Both the position numbers and the translations under genes were made by a program. A stretch of 32,609 nt of DNA from a virus, in the IMG/VR virus record IMGVR_UViG_3300032205_000012, positions 1 to 32,609 of that record; one strand, given 5' to 3'. Below, in pieces: positions 21,439-29,112 of the stretch (the first letter of the stretch is position 1; each line of letters opens with the position of its first letter). The notes beneath the pieces were generated by a model. It worked only from the letters and a program-made list of their open reading frames with translations. It ran no database searches and had not been told where the DNA came from.

Positions 21439-23541
21439 CTACTTGATGCCCTTCTCGATCTTGAAGTCCCGCCAGACGTCCTGAATCGTGATGACGAGCT
21501 TCCGGAGCCAGCTCTTCGTGACCTCGTCCTGACCGGCGGTCTTGATCTCGGTGATCTTCGCCGCGTCGCCCCACTCGGTCAGGAGCGTTTCGAGCTGCGC
21601 GCCGCCCTCGACGCCCTGGATCCGGTTCAGGAGCTCGTCGTCCAGGTAGTCCATCGCGTCGGACGGGACGTAGCTCTCGGTCTTCGGGTCCTTCTCGGCC
21701 TTCGCCGGGAGGCCCTGCCGGATCTCCGAGCGGATGCCGTCCAGAATGAAGTTGACCGCCGCCCGGCGGTCGTACTTCATGTCGCCGGGCTGGGCCGGGA
21801 ACGGGATCTTCAGGACCGTCCCGCCCTCGCCAAGGAACGGAAACTCTCCGAACTTCGCCACATCTCCCCCCTTCGACGGCTCCGGAGCCTCGGCGGTCGC
21901 CGCGTCTCCGCGAGGCGTCTTCTTCTGCGACAGGTCCGCGGGCTCGACGACGATCTTCTTGACGACCCCGCCCGACGTCCGCTGCTCCGAGACGACCCGC
22001 GAGCCGGGATGCCGGGGCGGGACGACCGGCGTCTTCTGTCCGGGCTTCGGCGCCGGGAGAGCGACCAGCTTCCCGTCGGCGCCCTGCGCGAGGTTGATCC
22101 CCTGCGCGGCGAGGTCCTCGGTGACTTTCCGGGCAGCGGCCTGCGCCGCCTCGGCGTAGACGATCCGCTTCTGCTCCTCCGAGAGCGGAACGCCGCCGGA
22201 CGCCTCGCTCTGCTGGCTCATCTTCTTCTCGACGAAGGTCTTCAGGATCGGCGCGAACTGCTTGACCGCCAGCTTCGCGACGTCGTCGGTGTCCTCGTCG
22301 CCGGAGCCCTCGCCCTCGCCGCCGGTCAGTCGGTCGAAGGACATGTCGATCAGACGCTCCTCGAGAGAGGAGAGTTTCCGGCCATTGCCGCTCGGGGCGG
22401 ATCCGGTGATGACCTGGAGCTTCGTGACCCGGTCCAGGAACTTGTCGAGGTCGCCCTCGGCGGAGGAGGTCGGTTTACCCTTCTCCTGGATCAGCGTCAG
22501 CATGTCCTTCGAGTGCTGCTGGCTCTGGGTGAACATCTTCTCCTGACTCGCCATCAGCGTTTTCACGATGGAAGCCTCGTCACTGACCGCAGGCTTCGCC
22601 GTGGCGGACTTCGCGATCGCCTCGGCGAGGCTGGCGATCGAACCCTCCAGCTTGTCGAAGCGGTCGTTGACCTTCTTCTCGGCGAGCTGCGCCTGAAGCT
22701 GTGCGTTCTGCTCGCGGAGCTTTCGGACCTCGTCGGACTCGCCGACGGCGGCGACGGGCGCGACCGGCTTCTTCTCCGTGCCGTCGATCTCCTCCTCGAG
22801 ACGCTTCGCCTCGGCTTCGAGTTCCTTCATCTCCTTCCGGACCCGGGCGCGCTCCAGGCGCCGCTCGGCGTCGGCCCGGAGCTTCGCGAGACCGTCGGTC
22901 TCGTGCATCGTGCGGTCCCCTCCGGACGTGTTGACGTCCGTCCGGGGGTCGTAGGGCTGCTCCTGCGGCGGGTCGTCCGGGAAGTACGGCGGCTCCTCCG
23001 GGTTCGGGTGCTCGATCGTGAAGTAGCCGAGCTGGGTCGTCTCGCCGTTCGTCGTCGACGGGTGGATCGTACACTTGTACTCCGACCCGCCGAAGCGGTC
23101 GAAGACGTCGTTCTCGATCTTCTCGCGCGTCGTCGGGCACTCGTAGCGGTCCGGGAGCTTCGTCGCGCAGCGACGCTTCGTGCCGTCGGCCATCTCGACG
23201 GACTTCGGGAAGGTCCGGCGGACGACGACCATATTGTGCCCGTCCGCCAGGAGCGCGTCCGTGTCGTCCTCGACCGGGACGTCGTTCGACGGCGTCGCGA
23301 TCGGGGTCGGCTGGACGTTGGCGATCTTCCGGGCCGCGGCGGCGACGGCGCGGGGCGAGCCCTCCGCGGAGTACTTCACCTTCGCGGGCGGCTCCGGCGC
23401 CTCGACCGGCTCGACGTTCTCCGTGTCGCCGTGGCCGTTCGTCTCCAGCTCCGGCAGGACCTCCGTCTCGACGGTCCCCTCGTCAGCGGGGTCGCTGGAG
23501 GGGGGCGACGACTCGGGCTTTTGCTTTTTCGGCTTCGGCAT
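21439..23541 (-). CDS. Large coiled-coil protein (700 aa), possible scaffold or assembly factor
   Basis: The start MPKPKKQKPESS at 23541 has GGAG 7 nt upstream. Residues 1-100 are Pro/Glu-rich and probably disordered. Residues 105-170 form a small domain with RRCATKLPDRYECP (124-136) and YKCTIHP (156-161), a possible C-C-C-H metal site. Residues 212-310 are a long charged coiled coil (ARVRKEMKELEAEAKRLEEE). The rest is helical with low-complexity linkers, ending in TKSWLRKLVITIQDVWRDF. No enzyme motif is seen. Length, coiled coil and position in the leftward operon fit a scaffolding or assembly role. This is inferred. Confidence 0.65.
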   Translation of the reverse strand: MPKPKKQKPESSPPSSDPADEGTVETEVLPELETNGHGDTENVEPVEAPEPPAKVKYSAEGSPRAVAAAARKIANVQPTPIATPSNDVPVEDDTDALLADGHNMVVVRRTFPKSVEMADGTKRRCATKLPDRYECPTTREKIENDVFDRFGGSEYKCTIHPSTTNGETTQLGYFTIEHPNPEEPPYFPDDPPQEQPYDPRTDVNTSGGDRTMHETDGLAKLRADAERRLERARVRKEMKELEAEAKRLEEEIDGTEKKPVAPVAAVGESDEVRKLREQNAQLQAQLAEKKVNDRFDKLEGSIASLAEAIAKSATAKPAVSDEASIVKTLMASQEKMFTQSQQHSKDMLTLIQEKGKPTSSAEGDLDKFLDRVTKLQVITGSAPSGNGRKLSSLEERLIDMSFDRLTGGEGEGSGDEDTDDVAKLAVKQFAPILKTFVEKKMSQQSEASGGVPLSEEQKRIVYAEAAQAAARKVTEDLAAQGINLAQGADGKLVALPAPKPGQKTPVVPPRHPGSRVVSEQRTSGGVVKKIVVEPADLSQKKTPRGDAATAEAPEPSKGGDVAKFGEFPFLGEGGTVLKIPFPAQPGDMKYDRRAAVNFILDGIRSEIRQGLPAKAEKDPKTESYVPSDAMDYLDDELLNRIQGVEGGAQLETLLTEWGDAAKITEIKTAGQDEVTKSWLRKLVITIQDVWRDFKIEKGIK

Positions 23542-23749
23542 TGACGAGCTCCACGATAGTAGGGTTATTGATGAATCCCTGGAAGCCGTGGGGGTAGCAG
23601 AGGACGTAGACCGACTGGCCGCCCTTGGCTGTGTAGGCATTCGCGAGGTGCTCGTCGAAGGCTTTCGAGCCGATCAGAGCACCGGAGAGAGGGCACTTCA
23701 GCTTGACGGGCAGGGTCGGCTTCGGTGGACGGGCCATTTCTAGGGCCAT
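23483..23749 (-). CDS. First small gene of the leftward operon (about 88 aa)
   Basis: Several starts are possible: GTG 23761, ATG 23749 and ATG 23737. None has a clear SD, and 23749 was chosen as a compromise. The body reads KPTLPVKLKCPLSGALIGSK, then FDEHLANAY and VYVLCYPHGFQGFINNPTI, with two Cys and two His that might bind a metal. The 3' end overlaps the 700-aa gene by 59 nt in another frame. A weak minus-strand promoter (CATAAT at 23756-23751 with a poorly spaced TTGCCT) would make the ATG at 23737 nearly leaderless. Confidence 0.5.
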   Translation of the reverse strand: MALEMARPPKPTLPVKLKCPLSGALIGSKAFDEHLANAYTAKGGQSVYVLCYPHGFQGFINNPTIVELVNAEAEKAKARVVAPLQRPR

Positions 23750-23812
23750 TATTATGAGCACCGGCCCCGGAAGGCAAGGGTTTTTTAATCGAATATTTCG
23801 TCACAATTTCAT

Positions 23813-23841
23813 TTGACAGGGTTCTACCCTCGGGCTATACT
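23813..23841 (+). promoter_or_regulatory. Strong sigma70 promoter for the replication operon
   Basis: TTGACA (23813-23818), a 17-nt spacer and TATACT (23836-23841) make a near-consensus promoter. The AT-rich stretch 23781-23812 upstream could serve as an UP element and includes the small palindrome CGAATATTTCG (23790-23800). Transcription is predicted to start at about 23848. It points toward the helicase and is probably the early promoter. Confidence 0.8.
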
Positions 23842-23847
23842 CCTGTC

Positions 23848-24041
23848 GTGAGGACCACGGCAAGCGTTGAACCCGAGTCTCTGGATATGGACCGCCGCCG
23901 CTCTGTTCGCGGCCGGGGTCCTCACAAGCTCACGCCGCAGTTTGTGGACAGACGTACGGCGGTCCAGATCCAGCGACTCTAGGGAAGGCCCGGCCGCGCG
24001 GCGGAGGAACCGCGCGGCCGGGAAGGAAGAAGGAGGAATCC
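23848..24041 (+). ncRNA. Structured leader RNA of the replication operon (predicted pseudoknot plus SD-proximal hairpin)
   Basis: Helix A: GTGAGGACC (23848-23856) pairs with GGTCCTCAC (23917-23925). Helix B: TGGACCGCCG (23888-23897) pairs with CGGCGGTCCA (23957-23966). The arms interleave (A5', B5', A3', B3') without sharing bases, so together they form a pseudoknot. A small inner hairpin GCCGC/GCGGC (23897-23901, 23909-23913) touches helix B by one base. Helix C: CCCGGCCGCGCGG (23989-24001) pairs with CCGCGCGGCCGGG (24010-24022), 13 bp with loop CGGAGGAA, the same GGAGGAA as the real SD of the helicase at about 24032. The first paired bases coincide with the predicted transcript start. Cis-regulation, transcript protection or a free RNA are all possible. 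No convincing protein is encoded here. Confidence 0.6.
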
Positions 24042-25856
24042 GTGGTCACGAAGCCCAGCGTACCCGCCGCGCCGGTCAAAAGAGAATTGTCCCCCTGGAC
24101 CTTCACGGCCGAGCAGCTCCTCGCGGAGTTCACGCCCGGCAAGACCCCCCGCCCGCAGCAGATTCACTTCCTGGAGCGTGCCGCCGACGCCTACCGGCGC
24201 GGGAAGCGCGTCGTGGTCGGCGAGCTGCCGACCGGCGCCGGGAAGACCGACGCCTGCAAGACCCTGGCGAACGCCCTGCGGTCGGCGGGCAAGGGGACCT
24301 TCATGCTGACCTCCCAGAAGATCCTCCAGGACCAGTACGCGACCGACTACCCCTCCCCGGACATCGAGACGATCAAGGGCCGGGCGAACTACCCATGCAC
24401 GCACCCGGACGCCCACCCGGACGGTCAGAACGCCGCCGACGGTGTCTGCCGCCGGAAGTCGAAGGGCATCCTGTCGGCCTGCATCGACGCTGACATCGCC
24501 GGGCCGATTGCCCGCGCCGCTGATCTGACCGTCATGCAGGCTGCGGTCGCTCTCGCGCTGCCGCATACCTGTCACGCCTGTCCGTACTGGGCCCAGCTCC
24601 AGCGGACGCACGACGCCCCGATCGCGCTCTTCAACTTCTCCAGCTTCCTCTTCCAGCAGCGGATCGGCCGCTTCGCCCCCCGGGCCCTCATGATCGTCGA
24701 CGAGGCGCACAACACCGAGAGTCAGCTCATGAACTTCGTGACTCTCGAACTCTCGGAGTGGACGCTGTCCCTGGTCAACGTCCGGATCACCCGGGACATC
24801 CGGACGAAGGCGGAGTTCCTGGACTGGCTGGCCGAGACCGATCTGCTCCAGCTCGTCTCCCGGAAGCTGAAGGCCGCCGAGAGCGACCGCTCCGAGGAGG
24901 AGGAGATGGACGAGGACGACCTGGAGGCCGAGCTCTCCGCGGCCGAGCTGGACGCCCTGAAGGAGCTCGACGGGAAGCTGGCGAACTTCCTGACCTTCCT
25001 GGAGAAGACCGAGTGGATCCTGGAGGTCGCGAAGTACAACGACAAGCGCACGGGCGAGGAGCGCCGGAAGATCGTCGCGCGGCCCCTGTACGCGAAGGAC
25101 TTCGCGCAGGACCTCCTCTTCCGGCACGCCGAGCGCCTCTGCTTCATGTCGGCGACGATCCTGGACGTCGAGGTCTGGGCCCGGAACCTCGGCCTCTCGA
25201 TGGACGAGGTCGAGTTGATCCGGACCCCCTGCGACTTCCCGGTCGAGAACCGCCTGATCTGGAAGGAGTACTGCGGGAACTTCGGCTTCAAGTTCTTCTC
25301 CCGCGAGCAGAACCCGAAGGACCCCACCGAGCCGAAGTTCGTCCGGAAGGTCGACGAGATCCTGACCCGGCACGCCGGACAGCGCGGCATCATCCACTGC
25401 CACTCCTTCAGTCTGGCGAAGGTCCTCTTCAACGGCATCGACGGGAGGAACGGCGACCGCCTGCTCTTCCAGGAACACTTCGAGAACAAGGACGAGATGC
25501 TCCAGGAGCACGCCCGCCGGACGGACTCCGTCATCGTCGCCCCCGCCATGCACGAGGGGCTCGACCTGAAGGGCGACCTCTCACGCTTCCAGGTAATCGC
25601 GAAGATGCCCTGGCCGAACATGCAGGACCGGGTCATCAAGCAGCGGATGGACCGCGACGCTGCGTGGTACTCCTGGCTCTGCGCTCTCAAGATCGTCCAG
25701 TCCTACGGCCGGTCGGTCCGCTCCCGGGACGACTGGGCGACGACGTACCTGCTCGACGCGGGCTTCGAGTCCTTCCTCTGGCGCTCGGCGAAGATGCTGC
25801 CGGACTGGTTCCACGAGGCCCTCCGGCGCGGCGCCCCGAAGGAGGTGCGGCGGTGA
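24042..25856 (+). CDS. XPD/DinG-type superfamily 2 DNA helicase (604 aa)
   Basis: The start is GTG at 24042 with GGAGGAA before it. Walker A is ELPTGAGKTD (61-70) and the DEAH box VDEAHN (219-224). Between them lie Cys119, Cys136, Cys147, Cys177 and Cys180 (YPCTHP, GVCRRK, CHACPYW), the pattern of the 4Fe-4S domain in XPD/DinG helicases. Motif VI is QSYGRSVRSRDDW (about 548-560). These enzymes unwind DNA in the 5'-3' direction with ATP. In phage modules they accompany RecA-like and primase genes and serve replication or recombination. An acidic loop (EEEEMDEDDLEAE) around 285-300 is unusual. Confidence 0.88.
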   Translation: MVTKPSVPAAPVKRELSPWTFTAEQLLAEFTPGKTPRPQQIHFLERAADAYRRGKRVVVGELPTGAGKTDACKTLANALRSAGKGTFMLTSQKILQDQYATDYPSPDIETIKGRANYPCTHPDAHPDGQNAADGVCRRKSKGILSACIDADIAGPIARAADLTVMQAAVALALPHTCHACPYWAQLQRTHDAPIALFNFSSFLFQQRIGRFAPRALMIVDEAHNTESQLMNFVTLELSEWTLSLVNVRITRDIRTKAEFLDWLAETDLLQLVSRKLKAAESDRSEEEEMDEDDLEAELSAAELDALKELDGKLANFLTFLEKTEWILEVAKYNDKRTGEERRKIVARPLYAKDFAQDLLFRHAERLCFMSATILDVEVWARNLGLSMDEVELIRTPCDFPVENRLIWKEYCGNFGFKFFSREQNPKDPTEPKFVRKVDEILTRHAGQRGIIHCHSFSLAKVLFNGIDGRNGDRLLFQEHFENKDEMLQEHARRTDSVIVAPAMHEGLDLKGDLSRFQVIAKMPWPNMQDRVIKQRMDRDAAWYSWLCALKIVQSYGRSVRSRDDWATTYLLDAGFESFLWRSAKMLPDWFHEALRRGAPKEVRR

Positions 25857-26155
25857 GCCGCCGCATCGAAGTCCGGGAGGAGCGGAAGGACCGGTACTGC
25901 GTTCTCCGGATCGACCCGGCATTCGATCCGGAGAACAAGAAGCGCGGATTTCAGCCGCGCATCACGGCCTACGCCGAGATGGATTTCTCGTTCGAGAGCG
26001 ACGACTACCACTGGAAACGGGCAGAAGTCTCCTGGTACTCGTGCGGCGGCGTCGAGCCGGAGATGGCTGGAGACTTCGGTCAGGCGATCCTGACGGCCAC
26101 CGAGTACGCGAAGAAGATCAACGCCGAGCACGGCTTCGTGGAGCTGAAATGCTGA
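25853..26155 (+). CDS. Small unknown protein coupled to the helicase (100 aa)
   Basis: GTG at 25853 overlaps the helicase stop by 4 nt (GTGA) and has GGAGG 7 nt upstream, so it is probably translated with the helicase. It looks like an alpha/beta fold: KDRYCVLRIDPAFD, RITAYAEMDFSFES, WYSCGGVEPEMAGDF, then a helix ILTATEYAKKINAEH. No catalytic motif recognised. A helicase partner or DNA-metabolism accessory is plausible from position only. Confidence 0.65.
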   Translation: MSRRIEVREERKDRYCVLRIDPAFDPENKKRGFQPRITAYAEMDFSFESDDYHWKRAEVSWYSCGGVEPEMAGDFGQAILTATEYAKKINAEHGFVELKC

Positions 26156-26370
26156 CCGTGACGATCGTCATGTGCGGCTGGTGCCGGAGCCCGAGGCCCC
26201 TGGAGGTCCAGGGGATCGACGATCTCCCGCCCGGCGCGCACCCCGCGAAGGTCAGCATCTCGCACGGGATCTGTATCCCCTGCGGGACGAAGTTCTCCGA
26301 CATGATCGAGAAGGGAGGTGCGACCCCGGATGGCACGTCAGTAAGGGACAATGCGACCAGGGAGAAGTAG
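26149..26370 (+). CDS. Small zinc-ribbon-like protein (73 aa)
   Basis: Two CxxC pairs, MCGWC (8-12) and ICIPC (41-45), make a typical four-Cys zinc ribbon. The ATG overlaps the preceding stop by 7 nt. The chain between the pairs is short and polar (EVQGIDDLPPGAHPAK). Such proteins in phage replication modules may bind DNA or RNA or act as small regulators. The specific role here is unknown. Confidence 0.6.
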   Translation: MLTVTIVMCGWCRSPRPLEVQGIDDLPPGAHPAKVSISHGICIPCGTKFSDMIEKGGATPDGTSVRDNATREK

Positions 26371-26416
26371 GGCTGTCGGTTGGTTAGTGGGGAAAGAAGA
26401 AGAAGGAGGAACAGCA

Positions 26417-27676
26417 GTGGCATCGCAGATCAGGGATCCCTTCGAGGATCCCGTCAAGCACAAGAAGTTCCTGAAGGTGGCCGTCTTCGGGAAGGGCGGC
26501 ACCGGGAAGACCCGATTCGCGCTCTCCTTCCCGAACCCCTGCGTGATCGACACCGAGAAGGGGACCGATCCCTACAAGGGGATCTACACCTTCAAGGTGA
26601 AGTTCGCGAACCGCTGGCGCCAGCTCGAGTCGATCCTGCACTTCTGCCGGACCCAGACGACCTACGAGACCCTCATCATCGACTCCGCGACGGTCTTCTA
26701 TGCTGATCTGATCCAGGAGATCGTCGACTACATCAAGAACAAGCGCGGCAACGAGACGATGACGAAGGGCGACTGGGGGATCGAGAAGCGCCGCTGGGCG
26801 GCCTTCCTGAACAATCTCGTCGAGCTCCAGATGCACGTCGTCCTGTGCTTCCGGGAGAAGGACGAGTACGAGGAGACGACGAACCGTGCCGGGGAGGAGA
26901 CCCTGAAGAAGACCGGGAACTTCTTCCCGGAGGCCGACAAGGTCACGGAGTACCTCTTCGATCTGGCCTTCCGCTGCTACACCGAGGAGAACAAGAAGGA
27001 GAAGAGCTCGAAGTTCCTGATTACCTGCACGAAGACCCGCTACAACGAGTGGATGCCGAAGTACTCCGTCCACGACGTCACGCGGAAGCGCGCCTTCGAC
27101 ACGCTCTTCGCCCCGCACGTCGTCGAGATGCTGGACGCCCCGGCCGCGCCACAGGCCGACCCGGAGCCGATCCTGATCGTCCCGGACGGCACGGTGCCGC
27201 CGAAGGAGACCGTCGAGGCGGCGCCGCCCGGGGCCACTGCGGATCCCGAGCCGCTGCCCGAGTCCGTCCAGGAGAACATCGACGACATCGTCAAGACCTT
27301 CGGCGTCACGAAGCCCCTGCCGGACCAGCCGGAGGCGACTCTCGAGGACATCAAGGTCCTCATGACCCGCTCCGGCGAGATGCGCTGGCCGGACGATGCG
27401 AAGAAGTGCCGGAAGCAGAGCTGCTCGGCGAACGGCCACATCCACCCGTACTTCAAGGGCGCCGAGGCGAAGTCCATGATCCGCTCGCTGTACGGCGTCG
27501 AGTCGTCGAAGGAACTCCGGAAGCCCCAGGTGGAGTTCCTTCACGAGGAATTCGGAAAGGTGCTCGCGGGCCGGGCCTTCCTCGACCGGGACGGTCAGGG
27601 GACGGTCTACATCGCGACACCGTCGGGGGCAACCGAGGAGGAGGTGCGGGCGAACGTCCTGCTGTACACGAAGTAG
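26417..27676 (+). CDS. RecA-like ATPase, Sak4/AAA_24 type (419 aa)
   Basis: The start is GTG at 26417 with GGAGG 7 nt before it. Walker A is VFGKGGTGKTRF (23-34) and Walker B TLIIDSATVF (85-94). The following KGDWGIEKRRW and VVLCFREKDEY match the AAA_24/Sak4 family of phage RecA-like annealing or recombinase proteins. The C-terminal part (from about 240) is a Pro/Ala linker and a unique domain with CRKQSCSANGHIHPYF, possibly metal-binding. Sak4-type proteins work with an SSB in phage recombination and replication. The next gene is SSB-like, which fits. A terminase or packaging ATPase is less likely. Confidence 0.8.
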   Translation: MASQIRDPFEDPVKHKKFLKVAVFGKGGTGKTRFALSFPNPCVIDTEKGTDPYKGIYTFKVKFANRWRQLESILHFCRTQTTYETLIIDSATVFYADLIQEIVDYIKNKRGNETMTKGDWGIEKRRWAAFLNNLVELQMHVVLCFREKDEYEETTNRAGEETLKKTGNFFPEADKVTEYLFDLAFRCYTEENKKEKSSKFLITCTKTRYNEWMPKYSVHDVTRKRAFDTLFAPHVVEMLDAPAAPQADPEPILIVPDGTVPPKETVEAAPPGATADPEPLPESVQENIDDIVKTFGVTKPLPDQPEATLEDIKVLMTRSGEMRWPDDAKKCRKQSCSANGHIHPYFKGAEAKSMIRSLYGVESSKELRKPQVEFLHEEFGKVLAGRAFLDRDGQGTVYIATPSGATEEEVRANVLLYTK

Positions 27677-27757
27677 CTGATCTTCGACCGGGGTAACTGG
27701 CTCTGGACGAGGGGAACTGACGTGGTTGATTTTGGAAAAAGGATGAAGGAGAAGAAT

Positions 27758-28423
27758 ATGACGAATCCTGTGAATCCGTTCGCCGACTTCGAGGACGACT
27801 ACAAGAAGGCGCAGAAGGCTGAGAACACGACGCCCGGTCGCGTCCCGCCGGAGACCTACAAGTTCGTCCTCTGCGCGCAGGAGGTCCCGCCGAACTCCGG
27901 CACGATGGCCGACTTCGAGGTCTTGGTCGGCAAGAACACCGGCACGAAGGGCTTCAAGCTATTCTGCGAGATCCTGGAGCCCGAGTCCGTCCCGAATCCC
28001 AAGACGAAGGAGCCGCACGTCACGAAGGGCGCGGTCCTCGATCACGTCTTCTGGGTGACGGCCAAGAACCTCCCCTACATCAAGCGAGACGTCGCGACGA
28101 TCACCGGCCGGGACGTCGAGACGATGGGCGAGCTCCTGAAGATCGCGTGGGCCGGACGGACTTTCGAGGGCGTCGTCCGGGACGAGGAGTACAACGGCCG
28201 GATCTCCAGCCGCATCGCCTTCATCAACCCCTGGTCGCCGAAGGCTGAAGCGGGGGCGAACCCCGACGGTGTCGCCACCAGCTCGAAGGACGCCGCGAAG
28301 CCGGACCCGAAGGCCGAGACGAAGAAGGCCGCCACGCAGCAGGCCCCGGCGAAGGGGACGACGGCCCCGGCGAAGGACACGAAGCAGCCCGCGAAGACGG
28401 GGGGCGTCGACAACTCCTGGTAA
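27758..28423 (+). CDS. DUF669-like ssDNA-binding protein (221 aa)
   Basis: The ATG at 27758 has GGAG 6 nt upstream and was preferred over a GTG at 27722. Residues 1-160 are a beta-rich domain (PPETYKFVLCAQEVPPNSG, KGFKLFCEILEPES, GRISSRIAFINPWSP). Residues 160-221 are a low-complexity Ala/Lys/Pro tail ending in GGVDNSW. A beta domain with a flexible C-terminal tail next to a Sak4 gene is the usual layout of DUF669 phage proteins, which are thought to bind single-stranded DNA. The tail could recruit other replication proteins. Domain identity is moderate. Confidence 0.65.
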   Translation: MTNPVNPFADFEDDYKKAQKAENTTPGRVPPETYKFVLCAQEVPPNSGTMADFEVLVGKNTGTKGFKLFCEILEPESVPNPKTKEPHVTKGAVLDHVFWVTAKNLPYIKRDVATITGRDVETMGELLKIAWAGRTFEGVVRDEEYNGRISSRIAFINPWSPKAEAGANPDGVATSSKDAAKPDPKAETKKAATQQAPAKGTTAPAKDTKQPAKTGGVDNSW

Positions 28424-28435
28424 CTGGTTCCTCCC

Positions 28436-28464
28436 GAGAGAAGGGTTCGTGACCCCCTTCTCTC
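28436..28464 (+). terminator. Terminator-like hairpin after the ssDNA-binding gene
   Basis: GAGAGAAGGG (28436-28445) and CCCTTCTCTC (28455-28464) form a perfect 10-bp stem with a 9-nt loop, 13 nt past the stop of 27758-28423. Only TCTATG follows, so the U-tract is poor and termination may be partial. It stands just before the AT-rich HNH insert. Confidence 0.5.
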
Positions 28465-28469
28465 TCTAT

Positions 28470-28506
28470 GAGGTGCATTCTCTTCCTCCAATAGGGAATG
28501 CACCTC
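28470..28506 (+). other. Hairpin upstream of the HNH gene
   Basis: GAGGTGCATTC (28470-28480) and GAATGCACCTC (28496-28506) form a perfect 11-bp stem with a 15-nt loop that itself has CCT/AGG pairing. It ends 14 nt before the HNH start and just ahead of its SD (GGGAG). It may tune translation of the endonuclease or mark an insertion border. Confidence 0.5.
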
Positions 28507-28520
28507 GACAGGGAGAGAAA

Positions 28521-29054
28521 ATGAAAGGACCGATGAATTGCTTTAGTCGGCTGGCGATGTTCTGCCAACTTATTAATTTCAACGGTCCAAATGGATGCTG
28601 GCTTTGGATCGGAACCCGTCACCGTCGATCACAAAAAGAAAGAGGTAAGACAAAAGGTCAGTTGAGTTATGGAATTTTCCATACATACGACAAAGAAGAT
28701 GCAAAAGTACCAATGACACACAGGGTTGCGTACAGGTACTTCGTTGGAAAAATTCCTAATGGATTAGATGTTCTTCATAAATGCGATGTTCCAGAGTGCG
28801 TAAATCCAGATCACCTATTTACAGGAACTCACAAAGAAAATATGGAGGACATGGCTCGTAAAGGCCGAACCTTCAAAGGCTGGATGCCAACAGCTTTAAG
28901 AAAACTTACTGAACATCAAGTTTGCGAGATCAGATCAAAATACATCCGAGGAAAAGTCACATTACAAACACTTGCTGATGAATACGGAATGTCGAATAGC
29001 CAGATCTCTAGGATTGTCCGAAAGAGGCACTGGAAATACGTAAACGAAGCCTAA
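28521..29054 (+). CDS. HNH homing-type endonuclease with HTH tail, AT-rich insert (177 aa)
   Basis: The ATG at 28521 has GGGAGAGAAA before it. THRVAYRYFVGKIPNG (66-81), LHKCDVPECVNPDHLF (86-101) and GTHKENMEDMARKGR (102-116) form the HNH_3 core, with His87 and His98 as likely active-site or metal residues. Residues 129-171 form a helix-turn-helix with TLQTLADEYGMSNSQISRIV. Codons are clearly AT-rich, unlike every neighbour, so the gene was probably acquired recently. As a free-standing HNH gene between two replication genes it would spread by cutting a related target. Confidence 0.88.
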   Translation: MKGPMNCFSRLAMFCQLINFNGPNGCWLWIGTRHRRSQKERGKTKGQLSYGIFHTYDKEDAKVPMTHRVAYRYFVGKIPNGLDVLHKCDVPECVNPDHLFTGTHKENMEDMARKGRTFKGWMPTALRKLTEHQVCEIRSKYIRGKVTLQTLADEYGMSNSQISRIVRKRHWKYVNEA

Positions 29055-29112
29055 TTCAAAGAGAACAAAGTGGGCAACGGGTTCGGGGGACGGTAGCTAG
29101 AGAGAGGGTCCG

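Noticed and set aside
21004-23544. 846-codon open frame on the plus strand opposite the coiled-coil and methyltransferase genes
   Set aside because: It spans several minus-strand genes and their junctions, lacks motifs and consists of Leu/Arg/Val/Asp-rich shadow sequence.
23756-23785. Strong leftward promoter upstream of 23749
   Set aside because: CATAAT is good, but the nearest -35-like TTGCCT is only 15 nt away. Kept as a weak suggestion in the gene entry and not listed as a feature.
23867-24041. Possible leader peptide with a hydrophobic stretch starting at a TTG
   Set aside because: The start has no SD and the frame continues deep into the helicase gene in another frame. The segment is better explained by the pairing RNA helices.
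23979-25553. 524-codon frame on the minus strand opposite the helicase
   Set aside because: The plus strand carries Walker A, DEAH and Fe-S cysteines. The minus frame also runs over the leader hairpin and has no motif.
26417-27676. Terminase or genome-packaging ATPase
   Set aside because: The Walker A/B context and the neighbouring SSB-like gene fit the Sak4/AAA_24 recombinase type. No nuclease domain or FtsK/HerA arginine-finger pattern was seen.
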